Positions 1-9,689 of a DNA stretch of 51,686 nucleotides are shown here, in pieces. Under the pieces are notes generated by a model. That model was not told the origin of the DNA. It saw only the letters and a list, made by a program, of their open reading frames with translations, and made no database searches. The number at the start of each line of letters is the position of its first letter. Position 1 is the stretch's first letter. The DNA comes from an uncultured Saprospiraceae bacterium (GTDB lineage Bacteria > Bacteroidota > Bacteroidia > Chitinophagales > Saprospiraceae), in the NCBI GenBank assembly GCA_938028705.1, contig CALIZI010000120.1, positions 1 to 51,686 on the forward strand, in the 5' to 3' direction. The translations under genes were made by a program, and so were the position numbers.

Positions 1-493
1 TTAAAAATCAATTAAATACGAAAAAATGTATTTGTATTGCGTCCTACAACTTTTACATTTTAAATTTGATATTTTACATTTTACATTAATTTTATTACGG
101 CAACATGAATTTTACCATTATATTGATAGTCTTGCATTTTAGTAAAATTTAAATTTATATATTTTTATTTTATTAAAATTAATACATAGTTTATTTTTAA
201 TATAAAAATATAATTTATTTATAAAGGTAGTTTGAACTTTTTTGACTTTATTTTATCTTAAAAATAATATTCAAGAACTCCGTTTACTACTTCAAAGGGT
301 TTAATAAACACGCATAAATGACTGATAATTAAGTGATTACTAATATTGAAGATAGCCTTACGTTTACTAAACTCGAAAAGTTTAGTAAATGGGGTATATC
401 ATTTTTACTTGTAATAAAATGTCAACCAATTTTCTAAACATGTCAAAACATTATTAAAACATTATTAAAAAATAAAATAATATATATTTTCTA
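1..493. other. AT-rich intergenic region with degenerate repeats
   Basis: No gene is visible. The first 110 bases hold a short-period, T-rich repetition (variants of TTTTACATTT and TTTTAAATTT), which resembles the arms of inverted repeats elsewhere in the window; a partner arm could lie outside the left edge. A palindrome at 362-390 is listed separately, and a degenerate relative of it (CTCCGTTTACTA followed by TTTAATAAAC) lies at 279-309. AAAACATTATT occurs twice in tandem around 446-471, just before the start of paaK. Confidence 0.6.
362..390. repeat. palindrome, GTTTACTAAACT family
   Basis: GTTTACTAAACT (362-373) pairs with AGTTTAGTAAAT (379-390) around a 5-nt loop: 12 bp with one terminal G-T pair. 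The same element in the opposite orientation is at 43608-43644. The two loops, CTCGAAAAG and CTTTTCGAG, are reverse complements of each other, so this is a dispersed family and not two chance hairpins. It lies about 100 bp upstream of paaK. Confidence 0.7.
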
Positions 494-1777
494 ATGTATA
501 ATTCAAAATTAGAAAAAATGCCCTTGGAAGAATTGCGGGCATTACAAAATGACCGTCTTTCTGCATTAGTCAAACGGGTGTATCAAACTGTTCCGTTTTA
601 TAAAAAACAGTTTGATGCTATCGGCTTGCAGCCTGACGACATCCAAACCGTAGAAGATTTATCCAAAATACCATTTACAAAAAAAACGGATTTGAGGGAT
701 AATTACCCTTACGGGATGTTTGCCAAGCCCATGAATGAGATTAGGAGAATACATGCTTCAAGCGGCACTACGGGCAAACCTACGGTGGTCGGTTATACTC
801 AAAATGACCTTGATGTTTTTGACGAGGTTGTTGCCCGTTCATTGGCATGTGCCGGAGCGAGACCGGGCATGAAACTTCATAATGCTTACGGTTACGGCTT
901 GTTCACAGGTGGCTTGGGGATGCACGGCGGAGCGACCAAATTAGGTATGGCGGTCATCCCCGTATCGGGCGGCATGACTGAAAGGCAGTTGACTATTTTA
1001 CAAGATTTCAAACCCGAAGTGATGTGTTGTACACCTTCTTATGCACAGACACTTTCGGAGGAATTTGCAAAAAAAGGCATAGATACAAAAACATTAGCCG
1101 TAAAATATGCCGTACTTGGTGCAGAGCCTTGGACGGAAGCCATCCGCGAGCAAGTCGAAGCGGGCTTGGATGTTGCGGCAACTAATATTTATGGACTTAG
1201 TGAAATTATTGGTCCGGGCGTTTCGCAAGAAGATGTTGAAGAAAAAGGAACGGGTAGTTATATTTGGGAAGACCATTTTTATCCTGAAGTGGTGGATAAA
1301 ACAACGGGTTTGCCCTTACCTTATGGCGAAGAAGGTGTCTTGATTTTTACGACATTGACCAAAGAAGCCTTCCCCTTGCTCAGATACTGGACCAACGATA
1401 TTTGTTCTATTGATTATGATAAAAATGCCAAACGAACACATATCAAAATGTCCGCTATCAAAGGACGAGCAGATGATATGTTGATTATTCGAGGAGTCAA
1501 TTTATTTCACACTCAGGTGGAAGAGGTCATTCATCAAATCAATTTTTTAAGTCCAAATTACAGGTTGATAGTGGAGAAAAAAGGAGCGATGGACGCAGTG
1601 ACGGTAGAGGTAGAAACTATACAGGGTGTCGAAGTGGATAATGAAGAATTGAGCAAACAATTGCATGGAAAAATAAAAGATACCATTGGCTTGTCTATGA
1701 ATATAGCACTGAAAACACCCAATACGATTCCTCGTAGTCAAGGCGGTAAGTTGAGTAGGATTCTAGATAAGCGGTGA
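494..1777 (+). CDS. paaK: phenylacetate-CoA ligase
   Basis: ATP-dependent ligase that converts phenylacetate (or a related aryl acid) to its CoA thioester through an acyl-adenylate; cytoplasmic. The 427 residues match the usual length of the PaaK family. The AMP-binding P-loop motif SSGTTGKPT is at residues 89-97, the YGLSEIIGPGV stretch fits the adenylation motif, and the C-terminal part (GRADDMLIIRGVNLFHTQVE) is the PaaK C-terminal AMP-binding domain. The gene stands alone, with no other paa genes in the window, so it may serve general aryl-acid activation and not a complete phenylacetate pathway. The ATG at 494 is the first in frame and gives the standard N-terminus. The family call is firm; the exact substrate is inferred. 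Confidence 0.93.
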   Translation: MYNSKLEKMPLEELRALQNDRLSALVKRVYQTVPFYKKQFDAIGLQPDDIQTVEDLSKIPFTKKTDLRDNYPYGMFAKPMNEIRRIHASSGTTGKPTVVGYTQNDLDVFDEVVARSLACAGARPGMKLHNAYGYGLFTGGLGMHGGATKLGMAVIPVSGGMTERQLTILQDFKPEVMCCTPSYAQTLSEEFAKKGIDTKTLAVKYAVLGAEPWTEAIREQVEAGLDVAATNIYGLSEIIGPGVSQEDVEEKGTGSYIWEDHFYPEVVDKTTGLPLPYGEEGVLIFTTLTKEAFPLLRYWTNDICSIDYDKNAKRTHIKMSAIKGRADDMLIIRGVNLFHTQVEEVIHQINFLSPNYRLIVEKKGAMDAVTVEVETIQGVEVDNEELSKQLHGKIKDTIGLSMNIALKTPNTIPRSQGGKLSRILDKR

Positions 1778-1832
1778 GTGTTATAGCAAAGGACTAATCC
1801 ATAAATTTGTATTAAAGCATTATATCATAACC

Positions 1833-1863
1833 TTGTAAGTATGATTTTTTTTACGTATATTTG
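1833..1863 (+). promoter_or_regulatory. Bacteroidota-type promoter for the DUF3137 gene
   Basis: TTG at 1833-1835, a 20-nt spacer and TATATTTG at 1856-1863 fit the Bacteroidota housekeeping consensus (TTTG / TAnnTTTG). Transcription would start near 1870, about 37 nt before the ATG at 1907. Confidence 0.6.
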
Positions 1864-1906
1864 ATAGGTAAAAACATTTTAAGAAAAACAATGATGACAT
1901 TAAAAG

Positions 1907-3103
1907 ATGGAAAACATGCCAAACACTCAAACTCAACCCATAGAAAACTTCATACCTTCATTCGATAGTTTATACGATAATAACTTAGCACACTCTATAG
2001 AACAATTTGATGTAGAGCGTCAGAAATTACACCGATTTATTGGTTTTATAGTATTGGGTCTTATCCCATTATCTGCCGTACTGTTCTTATGTTTAAGGCA
2101 TATAGAAAATCCCGGCTCTGTATTTCTTGCATCATTCTTACTTGTTATCATCGTACTGCTTGTTTCAAGTTCTGTAATAGCAGAAGGAAGACCATCGAGG
2201 TATAAGGGAATTTTACTTATAAGTTATTTTCTCTTATTTTTTGTTACTTCCTTACTATATGGTTATTTAAACAGACAAGGTTTTAGGACAGGTGAATTAT
2301 TAGTTGCTGTCCTGATGATTTCGATAAGTATTGGTGTTTTGCTATTTGTCTTCTCAAAGCGGGCTTCGCGTTATGCACGTCAATATCAAGAACTTGTGTT
2401 GGCACCTTTAATAGAACATACTAAGGCAAATATCCGATACATGCCTCAAGAAATGATTAGTGAACAAACATTTATGGATTCGGAAATGCTTCAAAAGTCA
2501 TTTAGAAAATACGATGGTTATGATTTAATTGAAATCGAATATAAACACATCAATTTTGATATTTCCAACGTGATGATGACGGCTAGGTCAGGTAAAAATA
2601 ATGCACGACATGAGTATATTTTCTTAGTGGGCGATTTGAATAAAACATTGTCGGGTACAACGACTATCGAACCTAATAAGTTTTCAGGTCTTGGAAAAGT
2701 CGGTAAATTTATGTCAAACATCACTAATATGAATAGCTTTCCGATAGAAACAGATAACTCCGAATTTGAAAGACACTTTAAGGTATATAGCACTTATCCA
2801 GAGGAATCAAAAGGACTGTTGACCCCTGCTTTCATAGACAGACTACTTAAGATAGCCGATAAATTGAAACATACCAAATCTCCAAAAATACCGATTTTCT
2901 TTTTTAAGTTGAAGTTGGAAAATCAAAGAATATATATGCTCTTTAACTTTAATGGAGGAAACTCCAGAAGTATATTTCTTACTCCAAGAATGATAGGAAA
3001 AGTTGACCAACGCGAGGTACTTCAAAAGAATCATGAGCGTTTAGGGATAATTATGAATATCATAGATGATGTATATCAGAGCGATATTGAATGGACAGAC
3101 TAG
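1907..3103 (+). CDS. DUF3137-like membrane protein
   Basis: Protein of 398 residues with an N-terminal soluble part of about 45 residues and four hydrophobic segments between about 45 and 150: two before and two after the polar stretch SSSVIAEGRPSRYKG. A long soluble C-terminal domain follows. This arrangement and the central segment EIEYKHINFDISNVMMTA resemble the DUF3137 family, whose function is unknown. It is monocistronic, with its own TAnnTTTG promoter upstream. An ATG near 1890 is out of frame, so the ATG at 1907 is the best start. The family assignment is from pattern memory and is moderately sure. Confidence 0.7.
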   Translation: MENMPNTQTQPIENFIPSFDSLYDNNLAHSIEQFDVERQKLHRFIGFIVLGLIPLSAVLFLCLRHIENPGSVFLASFLLVIIVLLVSSSVIAEGRPSRYKGILLISYFLLFFVTSLLYGYLNRQGFRTGELLVAVLMISISIGVLLFVFSKRASRYARQYQELVLAPLIEHTKANIRYMPQEMISEQTFMDSEMLQKSFRKYDGYDLIEIEYKHINFDISNVMMTARSGKNNARHEYIFLVGDLNKTLSGTTTIEPNKFSGLGKVGKFMSNITNMNSFPIETDNSEFERHFKVYSTYPEESKGLLTPAFIDRLLKIADKLKHTKSPKIPIFFFKLKLENQRIYMLFNFNGGNSRSIFLTPRMIGKVDQREVLQKNHERLGIIMNIIDDVYQSDIEWTD

Positions 3104-3182
3104 CATTGAATCATATATAATATATTTGTTTAAAAAAGTATTTTTAAAATAAAATTATATAAATTTGAATTTTAATAAAATA

Positions 3183-3255
3183 TAAAACGATTTTATAAAT
3201 CGTCATTTAGGTTAGAATGTGGCTTATATGCGCTACGATTTACAAAATCATTTTA
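3183..3255. repeat. inverted repeat, ACGATTTTGTAAATCGT family
   Basis: TAAAACGATTTTATAAATCG at 3183-3202 pairs imperfectly with ACGATTTACAAAATCATTTT at 3234-3253. Each arm is itself close to palindromic. Related copies are at 26950-27009 and 32748-32770. It sits in the 236-bp gap between two convergent genes and might act as a terminator, although no T-tract follows directly. Confidence 0.65.
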
Positions 3256-3339
3256 CATCCACTACGCATTTTAAATTAAAATAATATTTTTGAAAATACA
3301 CTTACATTATACGAATATTTATTTTAAAAAAATATAAAA

Positions 3340-4800
3340 TTAATAATACCTCAACCTTCTCACCTGCGAAATATACTTAGCAAAACGAAGCACCTGACAA
3401 GTATATCCGTACTCATTATCGTACCATAAATACATCGTAATGGTTTTCTCATCTGCCGCAATTTTGGTAGAAGGTGCATCAAATACACAAGTAGATTCCA
3501 TACCCACTGCATCGCTCGATACAAAATCCTGTGAGGTGGAATAACCAATTTGCTCTACAAATGCGCCATGCAAGGCACTGTCTTTGATGAGTTGGTTGAC
3601 CGCTTCTACGGTTACTTTTTTACCGACCTGTAAATTGAGAATTGCCAGCGAGACATTGGGCGTAGGTACGCGAATGGCATTGCCGGTCAGTTTGCCTTCG
3701 AGGTGCGGAAGTACCTTAGCAATTGCCGTAGCCGCACCCGTAGAAGTGAGTACCATGTTGACCGCTGCACCGCGTCCGCGACGTGGTTTTTTATGAAAAT
3801 TATCAATCAGGTTTTGGTCATTCGTATAGGCGTGAATGCTCTCTACATGTCCTTGTTCAATACCATAAGCATCATCAATCACCTTAATGACCGGTGCTAT
3901 GGCATTGGTGGTGCAAGAGGCGGCACTTAATACCTTATCTTCTTTAAAATTGACGCTTTTTTGATTTACGCCATGTACGATATTGGGAACGCCCTTACCC
4001 GGTGCAGTCAACAAGACCTGACTGATACCCGGACGCAGGTGCAAACTCAAGCCTTCCTTGTCGCGCCACACGCCTGTATTGTCAATGACGAGTGCATTTT
4101 GGATACCATATTCGGTATAATCAATCTCGGTTGGATGTCCTGCAAAAATCATTTTGACGCGATTACCGTTGATGATTAATTCATCTTCTGCATCATGCGC
4201 TACGTTGACCGTTCCTCTGAATTTGCCATGCACCGAATCGCGGCGAAGCAAGGAAGTCCGCTTGCGGAGTTCTTCGCGGCGGTCGCTCATCTTAGGTCGA
4301 ATGACGATAGCCCGAAGGCGGAGTTGCTCTCCCCTACCCGTCATCTCGACAAGTCGGCGGGCAGCAAGGCGACCAATGCGCCCGAAGCCGTACAGAACAA
4401 CATCTTTCGGGGTCAACACCTTTTTATCTTTTCCGATATGTTCGCTCAAATGGTGCTGCAAAAACTCATCTATATTCGCAAATTGACCATTGGATTTGAG
4501 CCAGTGGGTAGCCAGCGTACCGATGTCGATACGAGAGGGCGCGAGGTTCATTTTTATAATGCCTTGTGCCAATTCGAGACTGGTATAAACGGAAATGGGT
4601 TGCTTGACGTAGTTCTTTCCATAGAGGTGATTGTTCAAGACTTCACTTGGGCGTGAATCGTATATCCTTCGTCGAAAAAGTAATAACTCAATGGAGTGGT
4701 CGAAGCGTAATTCACCAACGATTTGCAGGAGTTCCAATGCCGCCTTTTCCATCTCCCGCCAATCGGATAGTGCCATCTTGTGGAGCGATATTTCTTTCAT
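3340..4800 (-). CDS. gap: glyceraldehyde-3-phosphate dehydrogenase, N-extended form
   Basis: Cytoplasmic NAD(P)-dependent enzyme that oxidises glyceraldehyde 3-phosphate to 1,3-bisphosphoglycerate in glycolysis and gluconeogenesis. The Rossmann motif YGFGRIGR is at residues 137-144 and the catalytic cysteine is in SAASCTTNA (Cys296). Downstream signatures include AYTNDQNLIDNFHKKPRRGR and the C-terminal WYDNEYGY. At 486 residues it is about 150 longer than canonical GAPDH. The extra N-terminal ~130 residues are helical and charged, as in the long GAPDH variant known from many Bacteroidota and some Proteobacteria. The enzyme call is sure; the role of the extension is unknown. Confidence 0.95.
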   Translation of the reverse strand: MKEISLHKMALSDWREMEKAALELLQIVGELRFDHSIELLLFRRRIYDSRPSEVLNNHLYGKNYVKQPISVYTSLELAQGIIKMNLAPSRIDIGTLATHWLKSNGQFANIDEFLQHHLSEHIGKDKKVLTPKDVVLYGFGRIGRLAARRLVEMTGRGEQLRLRAIVIRPKMSDRREELRKRTSLLRRDSVHGKFRGTVNVAHDAEDELIINGNRVKMIFAGHPTEIDYTEYGIQNALVIDNTGVWRDKEGLSLHLRPGISQVLLTAPGKGVPNIVHGVNQKSVNFKEDKVLSAASCTTNAIAPVIKVIDDAYGIEQGHVESIHAYTNDQNLIDNFHKKPRRGRGAAVNMVLTSTGAATAIAKVLPHLEGKLTGNAIRVPTPNVSLAILNLQVGKKVTVEAVNQLIKDSALHGAFVEQIGYSTSQDFVSSDAVGMESTCVFDAPSTKIAADEKTITMYLWYDNEYGYTCQVLRFAKYISQVRRLRYY

Positions 4801-4848
4801 TTATTTTGATTGTGTTGATGTGTTGGGGTATCGTGGTGTTGTGGTTGG

Positions 4849-4856
4849 CAAAGGTA
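4849..4856 (-). promoter_or_regulatory. candidate -7 box of gap
   Basis: The minus strand reads TACCTTTG, a match to TAnnTTTG, about 50 nt upstream of the gap start at 4800. No convincing -33 box is seen, so this is tentative. Confidence 0.4.
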
Positions 4857-4893
4857 GGGATTCGTTTTGATATTTTGAAGCGTGTTTTGGAAA

Positions 4894-4925
4894 TGAAAAA
4901 GCGTTCTTGTCGATGACAAGAACGC
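4894..4925 (-). terminator. rho-independent terminator of the amidase gene
   Basis: GCGTTCTTGTC (4901-4911) pairs perfectly with GACAAGAACGC (4915-4925) around a 3-nt loop. On the minus strand the hairpin is followed directly by TTTTT. It lies 28 bp beyond the stop of the amidase gene and before the gap promoter, so it insulates the two. Confidence 0.85.
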
Positions 4926-4952
4926 CTTTTGTGTTTTTATATATTTTTAAAA

Positions 4953-7583
4953 TTATTCTTCAACAATAATTTTCTCATAAAAAATACCATTATTTATAAT
5001 AGCTTCAATCATATAGATACCTTGTGGTATATCAGAAACATTTATACTACCTGATGGGTACTCAAAAGTACGTACAATTTTTCCATTTATAGCAAATAAA
5101 ATCAATTGCTGTATCCGTTGATTATCAAGACCTACGATATGCAGGGTGTTTTTAACAGGATTAGGGTATAAGACTATGCCTTCACTCGTATAATTGACAT
5201 CGACTACATCGGAATAAGAAAAATTACCATCAAAATCCACTTGTCGAAGGCGATAATAAGATGTACCATTCAGCGGATTCGTGTCTGTATATGTGTAGGA
5301 TAATGGTGTGGGAGAATTACCCTGCCCTTCCTGCCAACTAATTTTTTCCCAATCCCTGCCATTGCTGCTTTTTTGTATTTCAAAACCTGCATTATTGGTT
5401 TCGGTTGCTGTTTGCCATCTGAGTAAAATGGTTTTATTTTTGACCTGTGCTTGTAATGGAGTGAGCATTTCTATCGGTAAGGGGCAATTGTTAATATCAA
5501 ACTCTATGGGTGTATTATCCCAATACCAAAATCCATTGTCAGTCTCATCACTTTCAGAGATTTCACCCAAATCATCAATGTAATAGCCTACGTAGTAAGT
5601 GCCGTTAGTCAGATTTTCATCACAAAGGTCAACCGTTGCATTTTCTGTGCCTCTTTCGCTGGGAGAAAGTGATGATATATTGTCTCTGGCAATTAAAACG
5701 GGATTGCTGAAATCAGAACTTGAAGAAGCATAATACCCAAGTCGGCATCTTTCAGATTCTGTCCCACCATTGTTTTCCACAGTGACTGAAAAAGACAGGT
5801 TTGTTCCATTGACATTAAGATTGTCCGCTCTCTTTTTTAGATTCGGCAAACCACCACCGCCACAAGCACTTGAAGAAATCACTATCGGCGTATTATCCCA
5901 ATACCAAAAACCGTTGTCAGTCTCGTCACTTTCAGAGATTTCGCCCAAATCGTCAATGTAGTAGCCTACATAGTATGTTCCGTTGGGTAGATTTTTATCA
6001 CATAGGTCAATTGTTCTGTTTTTGGTTTCTCTTTCTCCAGCGGAAAGTGAGGGAAGATTATCCGTTCCAATCAAAAAATAAGTATTTAAATCAGCAGTCG
6101 AAAAAGCATAATATCCGAGCCGACAAGTTCCCGATGTTGTACTGCCATCGTTCTGGACAGTAACCGAGATAGACACGCTTGTTCCATTGACTTCAAGATT
6201 GTCTGACCTCGTTTTGAGGTTGGGCGGATTGTTGTTACTACCGCCATTTATTAAACTGTAATAGTATTGCCAATTCCAGTTTGGTCCCGGATCCCAATGA
6301 TGGTTAGGATTGATACTTGACGGGTAATGGCAGTGTCCTTTTATTTTGACACTTGAAGGTTGCGGGTCTATTTGATTGGGCGGGTTGGAGGAACCGTTGT
6401 AACACCTTGTAGGCGAAATACCGTAACCGCTTTGTGTAATATCTTTGACCAAATCGGCAGAGGCGCGATACATAGCGTCAGTGTACCACGAGGCATCATT
6501 GGCAAAGCCTTCATGCTCAATTCCGATAGCATAAGAATTAGCATTTCCGATATGCCACGCTCTGTTAGCTTCTGATACAAGTTGGACAATAAATCCATCG
6601 GAACTTCTTATACAATAATGTGCGCTAACACTGTTGGAACAATTTTGAAAAAGGGTATAGGTTGTGTAAATAAAATAGCCTTCCATATCGTGAATGACAA
6701 CATCTGTTATTGGTGTTCCATTCCGGCTGTTGTAACAATTGCTACCAAACCATTCAGCCGCCGCATAATCAGGGCTTTGATTTCCGCTTTTCAGCGGTGC
6801 ATCTTCCTCGACTTCAATGATAGCTTTACCGCCATCTATCATTTTTAAAAATTGGTCATCAAAATAATCGGATAAATCAAGTATATAGATGGGTTCGGTA
6901 AATTTATAGCCATTCAACTCGACACCGTTTTTCATGCTCGTCAATATTTGATGTACGAACATATCTCTCAACATATTAGAAGTTTCGTCGTGTTCTGTAA
7001 AACCGATATATTTATGAATGGCAGGTAGCCAGTTTTTTAAATCTGACTTTGCTATACCAGTCGTATTGACCATATTATTTAGCCATGCGGCTGTACCGAT
7101 AATGTTTGCCTGCGGCGAATTTTTCAACACTTCAATGCTGTAGCCGGATGCTTCGGATACTTCCTGCATGGTGTTGAGTGTGATACCTTTTCCGTCAAGT
7201 ATCAGCCCCATAACACCGTAGAAGTTGGCATTTCCCATACAATTGGGTGCTGATTCGTCGGGTATTCTGTGCTTCAATCGTGTAGTGTTGTAGCTGATGG
7301 ATTCCAACAAACCTTTAGGTAATTGGGGATACATTGCATAAGCCTCCTGAAAGTAAACCTTCAAACTATCAAAATTGTGATTGGCGATTTTCTTTGACCG
7401 GAACTTGAGTTTGGTATCAGTCGGTTCAGGCTGTTTAGATTCAAATTGGAGTGTCTCTGTTTTTGATAAGGTTACAGGTGCTGTGTGTTTGATTTGCTGT
7501 GCGTGTATCGATGGTACATTCAGTAAAAATATAATGAATAGTGCAATCGTCGTCAATGTTTGTTTTTGAAAAAAAGTGTTCAT
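4953..7583 (-). CDS. secreted N-acetylmuramoyl-L-alanine amidase with CARDB repeats and T9SS tail
   Basis: An 876-residue exported cell-wall hydrolase. It has a signal peptide at 1-29 (cleavage after SIHA) and a helical region at 70-225 (KGLLESISYNTTR, GVMGLILDGKG) that may be lysozyme/transglycosylase-like. An Amidase_2 domain spans about 291-445, with probable zinc ligands His298 (VVIHD), a His in KGHCHYP (417/419) and Asp431 in HHWDPGP. Two CARDB-type beta domains follow at about 455-690, sharing the segment SESDETDNGFWYWDNTPI. A fibronectin-like stretch and a T9SS type A sorting domain (YPNPVKNTLHI to the end) finish the protein. The likely substrate is peptidoglycan, possibly of other cells. 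It is monocistronic with its own terminator. Confidence 0.87.
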   Translation of the reverse strand: MNTFFQKQTLTTIALFIIFLLNVPSIHAQQIKHTAPVTLSKTETLQFESKQPEPTDTKLKFRSKKIANHNFDSLKVYFQEAYAMYPQLPKGLLESISYNTTRLKHRIPDESAPNCMGNANFYGVMGLILDGKGITLNTMQEVSEASGYSIEVLKNSPQANIIGTAAWLNNMVNTTGIAKSDLKNWLPAIHKYIGFTEHDETSNMLRDMFVHQILTSMKNGVELNGYKFTEPIYILDLSDYFDDQFLKMIDGGKAIIEVEEDAPLKSGNQSPDYAAAEWFGSNCYNSRNGTPITDVVIHDMEGYFIYTTYTLFQNCSNSVSAHYCIRSSDGFIVQLVSEANRAWHIGNANSYAIGIEHEGFANDASWYTDAMYRASADLVKDITQSGYGISPTRCYNGSSNPPNQIDPQPSSVKIKGHCHYPSSINPNHHWDPGPNWNWQYYYSLINGGSNNNPPNLKTRSDNLEVNGTSVSISVTVQNDGSTTSGTCRLGYYAFSTADLNTYFLIGTDNLPSLSAGERETKNRTIDLCDKNLPNGTYYVGYYIDDLGEISESDETDNGFWYWDNTPIVISSSACGGGGLPNLKKRADNLNVNGTNLSFSVTVENNGGTESERCRLGYYASSSSDFSNPVLIARDNISSLSPSERGTENATVDLCDENLTNGTYYVGYYIDDLGEISESDETDNGFWYWDNTPIEFDINNCPLPIEMLTPLQAQVKNKTILLRWQTATETNNAGFEIQKSSNGRDWEKISWQEGQGNSPTPLSYTYTDTNPLNGTSYYRLRQVDFDGNFSYSDVVDVNYTSEGIVLYPNPVKNTLHIVGLDNQRIQQLILFAINGKIVRTFEYPSGSINVSDIPQGIYMIEAIINNGIFYEKIIVEE
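5490..5965. repeat. near-identical DNA repeat encoding two CARDB modules
   Basis: The segments around 5505-5600 and 5880-5965 are almost the same at DNA level, for example TATTATCCCAATACCAAA... and the coding of SESDETDNGFWYWDNTPI. They mark a recent internal duplication of roughly 370 bp within the amidase gene. Confidence 0.75.
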
Positions 7584-7778
7584 GGTTATCTTTTTTTTAT
7601 AGTTAGAAAATTTGTTTTTAATACATTTCGACTGTCGAATTATGTATCACAAATTTATGGGGATTGTTTTGTATTAAAAAAGACTATGAACTACTTTAAA
7701 TACTATTTTATTTTAGATTTTATTTTTATAAAATACTAATTATCAATTATTTATGATTTTTATTTTAAAATAAAAGTT

Positions 7779-9596
7779 TTAAAATTTACTTTTCAATTCT
7801 CTTATTAATTCATTTTTTCGCGGATAATTTTCAGATAATTTACTTGCCCATTTAATGGCGGTTTGATATTTTTTTAATTTATAATTTAAAATAGTGAGGT
7901 TGAATATCGTATCTTCATGTTGCGGATTGGTGTAGTGAGCTTTGGTGAAGTAGGTTATGGCTTCGTTGTGCTGCTTCAAATTGTCGTGGGCAACAGCAAG
8001 GTCGGTTAATACTCTGAAATTATAGGGATTGGCGGCGTAGGCTTTTTTGAAATATTCGAGTGCTTGATGTACTTGTCCTTCGTTGTTTGCGATAATACCT
8101 GCATACCAGTCCATCGGAAATCCGATATAATCAAGATTATAAAATGGTGATTTTGCCTTCTGTAATAATTCCTTTTTGAGTGTTGGTTCCGTTGCTTCAA
8201 GGTAAATAGGTTTCATTGTTGACTCTCCCTTGTAACGGTAGCCGCCGACTACCAAATTGAAACTCAAAACTAATAAAGTCAATCCGACTAATAATTGATT
8301 ATTTATTTTGAAAGTAAAAAGGCGTGTATTTTTTAACTCATTTCGCGCATAGTACGCCAATATTGCGAGCAGCATTGCCCACCATAATTGATGCTCGATA
8401 CGCTCTTTCGGGAAACTGAAATTTGCAATGACCACATAGCCAATAAGTCCACTAAGGAGTACCCAAATTTGGAGTTTTTCATTTTTAGAAGTACTTATAC
8501 GCATTGCCTTCCGAGCCAACCAAAATGATAATATAAATACGCCGATATATCCCAAAAATCCTAATAGACCAATTTCCGAAAAGACCCACAGAAAATCATT
8601 GTGTGGGCGTTGGAAGAATATATTTTGGTCAACTGCGGTGGTATTTTGTATGCCTTTACTTGGAAAAAATATTGACCAGTTCCCCGCACCTACCCCTTGC
8701 AAGGGTTTGTCTTGGATTAATTGGATGGTATTTTCCCATAATCGAAAACGCTCATTTGTTGTACCGGAATTGAAATATTTTGTGATGTTTATTTTTTGGA
8801 GATAAACCCGAAAATCATCATCTACCAAATTCAATCTTGCCCACAAGCCGCCAATTATCATTAGCAAAACCGATACTGCAATGAGTGTTCTTTTTAAATT
8901 AAAATAAGAGCTAATCCATTGAATACCCACAATAAAAAATAATCCTGAAACCAATAAACCCACATATACCGCACGTGTTTGTAGCATCAGCAGCATAAAA
9001 AGCTGTACAACTACCAAGCTGGCTAAAGTAATACGTTGTATTTTTTCTCGAAAGTAAAAAACAGAAAATACATTAAAAATAAGTGTGAGGTATAAAAAAG
9101 AACACAATAAGTTTTTTTGTGCTGAAAGTCCGGTCAAATCCCCAAAGCTATAGTACGCTAATCGAAAAAGCGTAGGAGATTTGCTTATTTGCCAGAAAGT
9201 TACTGTCAATACTGCCAATGTAGTCGCTACATTGCACCACAATAAAGTCGGTATTATTTTACGCTCATTTTTAATGAGTAAAAAGCGTAATAGCCAATAT
9301 GTCAGCAAAGTAGTTGCAACTTTTTGTGTAGAAAAAACGGCTTCCGCAGTATTCCAAGCCCATAGCGTTGATATCGCAGATACCCCTAACCATACTACAA
9401 AGCAGCCATCTACCCAATTCAGATATTTTTCTTTCGGAAAGTCTTTTGCAAATAAAATTATTCCTCCTACTAGGACCACCGACCAATAGATAAAGCGAGG
9501 TACTAAAGCAATATCCATCACCGTTCGCAATTGGAAAACAGGCGTAATGAAAAGCAGCGCAACCAGAAATATTTTTACACGTATATCTAAATTCAT
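7779..9596 (-). CDS. O-antigen ligase/polymerase-like membrane protein with C-terminal TPRs
   Basis: A 605-residue protein. Residues 1 to about 440 hold roughly 12 hydrophobic segments and the Wzy_C/WaaL features GVGAGNWSIFFP and RPHNDFLWVFSEIGLLG, whose conserved His and Arg lie in the large periplasmic loop. From about 490 to the end there are TPR motifs (AYAANPYNFRVLTDLAVAHD, then AHYTNPQHEDTIFNLTILNY). Family members transfer or polymerise lipid-linked glycans at the periplasmic face of the inner membrane. No other glycan genes are adjacent except gmhA 9 kb away, so the substrate (O-antigen, exopolysaccharide or a protein glycan) is open. Confidence 0.82.
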   Translation of the reverse strand: MNLDIRVKIFLVALLFITPVFQLRTVMDIALVPRFIYWSVVLVGGIILFAKDFPKEKYLNWVDGCFVVWLGVSAISTLWAWNTAEAVFSTQKVATTLLTYWLLRFLLIKNERKIIPTLLWCNVATTLAVLTVTFWQISKSPTLFRLAYYSFGDLTGLSAQKNLLCSFLYLTLIFNVFSVFYFREKIQRITLASLVVVQLFMLLMLQTRAVYVGLLVSGLFFIVGIQWISSYFNLKRTLIAVSVLLMIIGGLWARLNLVDDDFRVYLQKINITKYFNSGTTNERFRLWENTIQLIQDKPLQGVGAGNWSIFFPSKGIQNTTAVDQNIFFQRPHNDFLWVFSEIGLLGFLGYIGVFILSFWLARKAMRISTSKNEKLQIWVLLSGLIGYVVIANFSFPKERIEHQLWWAMLLAILAYYARNELKNTRLFTFKINNQLLVGLTLLVLSFNLVVGGYRYKGESTMKPIYLEATEPTLKKELLQKAKSPFYNLDYIGFPMDWYAGIIANNEGQVHQALEYFKKAYAANPYNFRVLTDLAVAHDNLKQHNEAITYFTKAHYTNPQHEDTIFNLTILNYKLKKYQTAIKWASKLSENYPRKNELIRELKSKF

Positions 9597-9615
9597 TATA
9601 TTTTTTTTATCAACG

Positions 9616-9651
9616 AAAAAGGTATCTCCGCAAATATAGCAGAGATACCTT
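9616..9651 (-). terminator. terminator of the S8 protease gene
   Basis: AAGGTATCTC (9619-9628) pairs with GAGATACCTT (9642-9651). On the minus strand the hairpin is followed by TTTTTCG. The loop contains CAAATATA, which reads TATATTTG on the minus strand and could double as the -7 box of the O-antigen ligase gene. Confidence 0.75.
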
Positions 9652-9689
9652 GTCGCTTATTATCTAATCAAATCATTCCGCCACATTGT

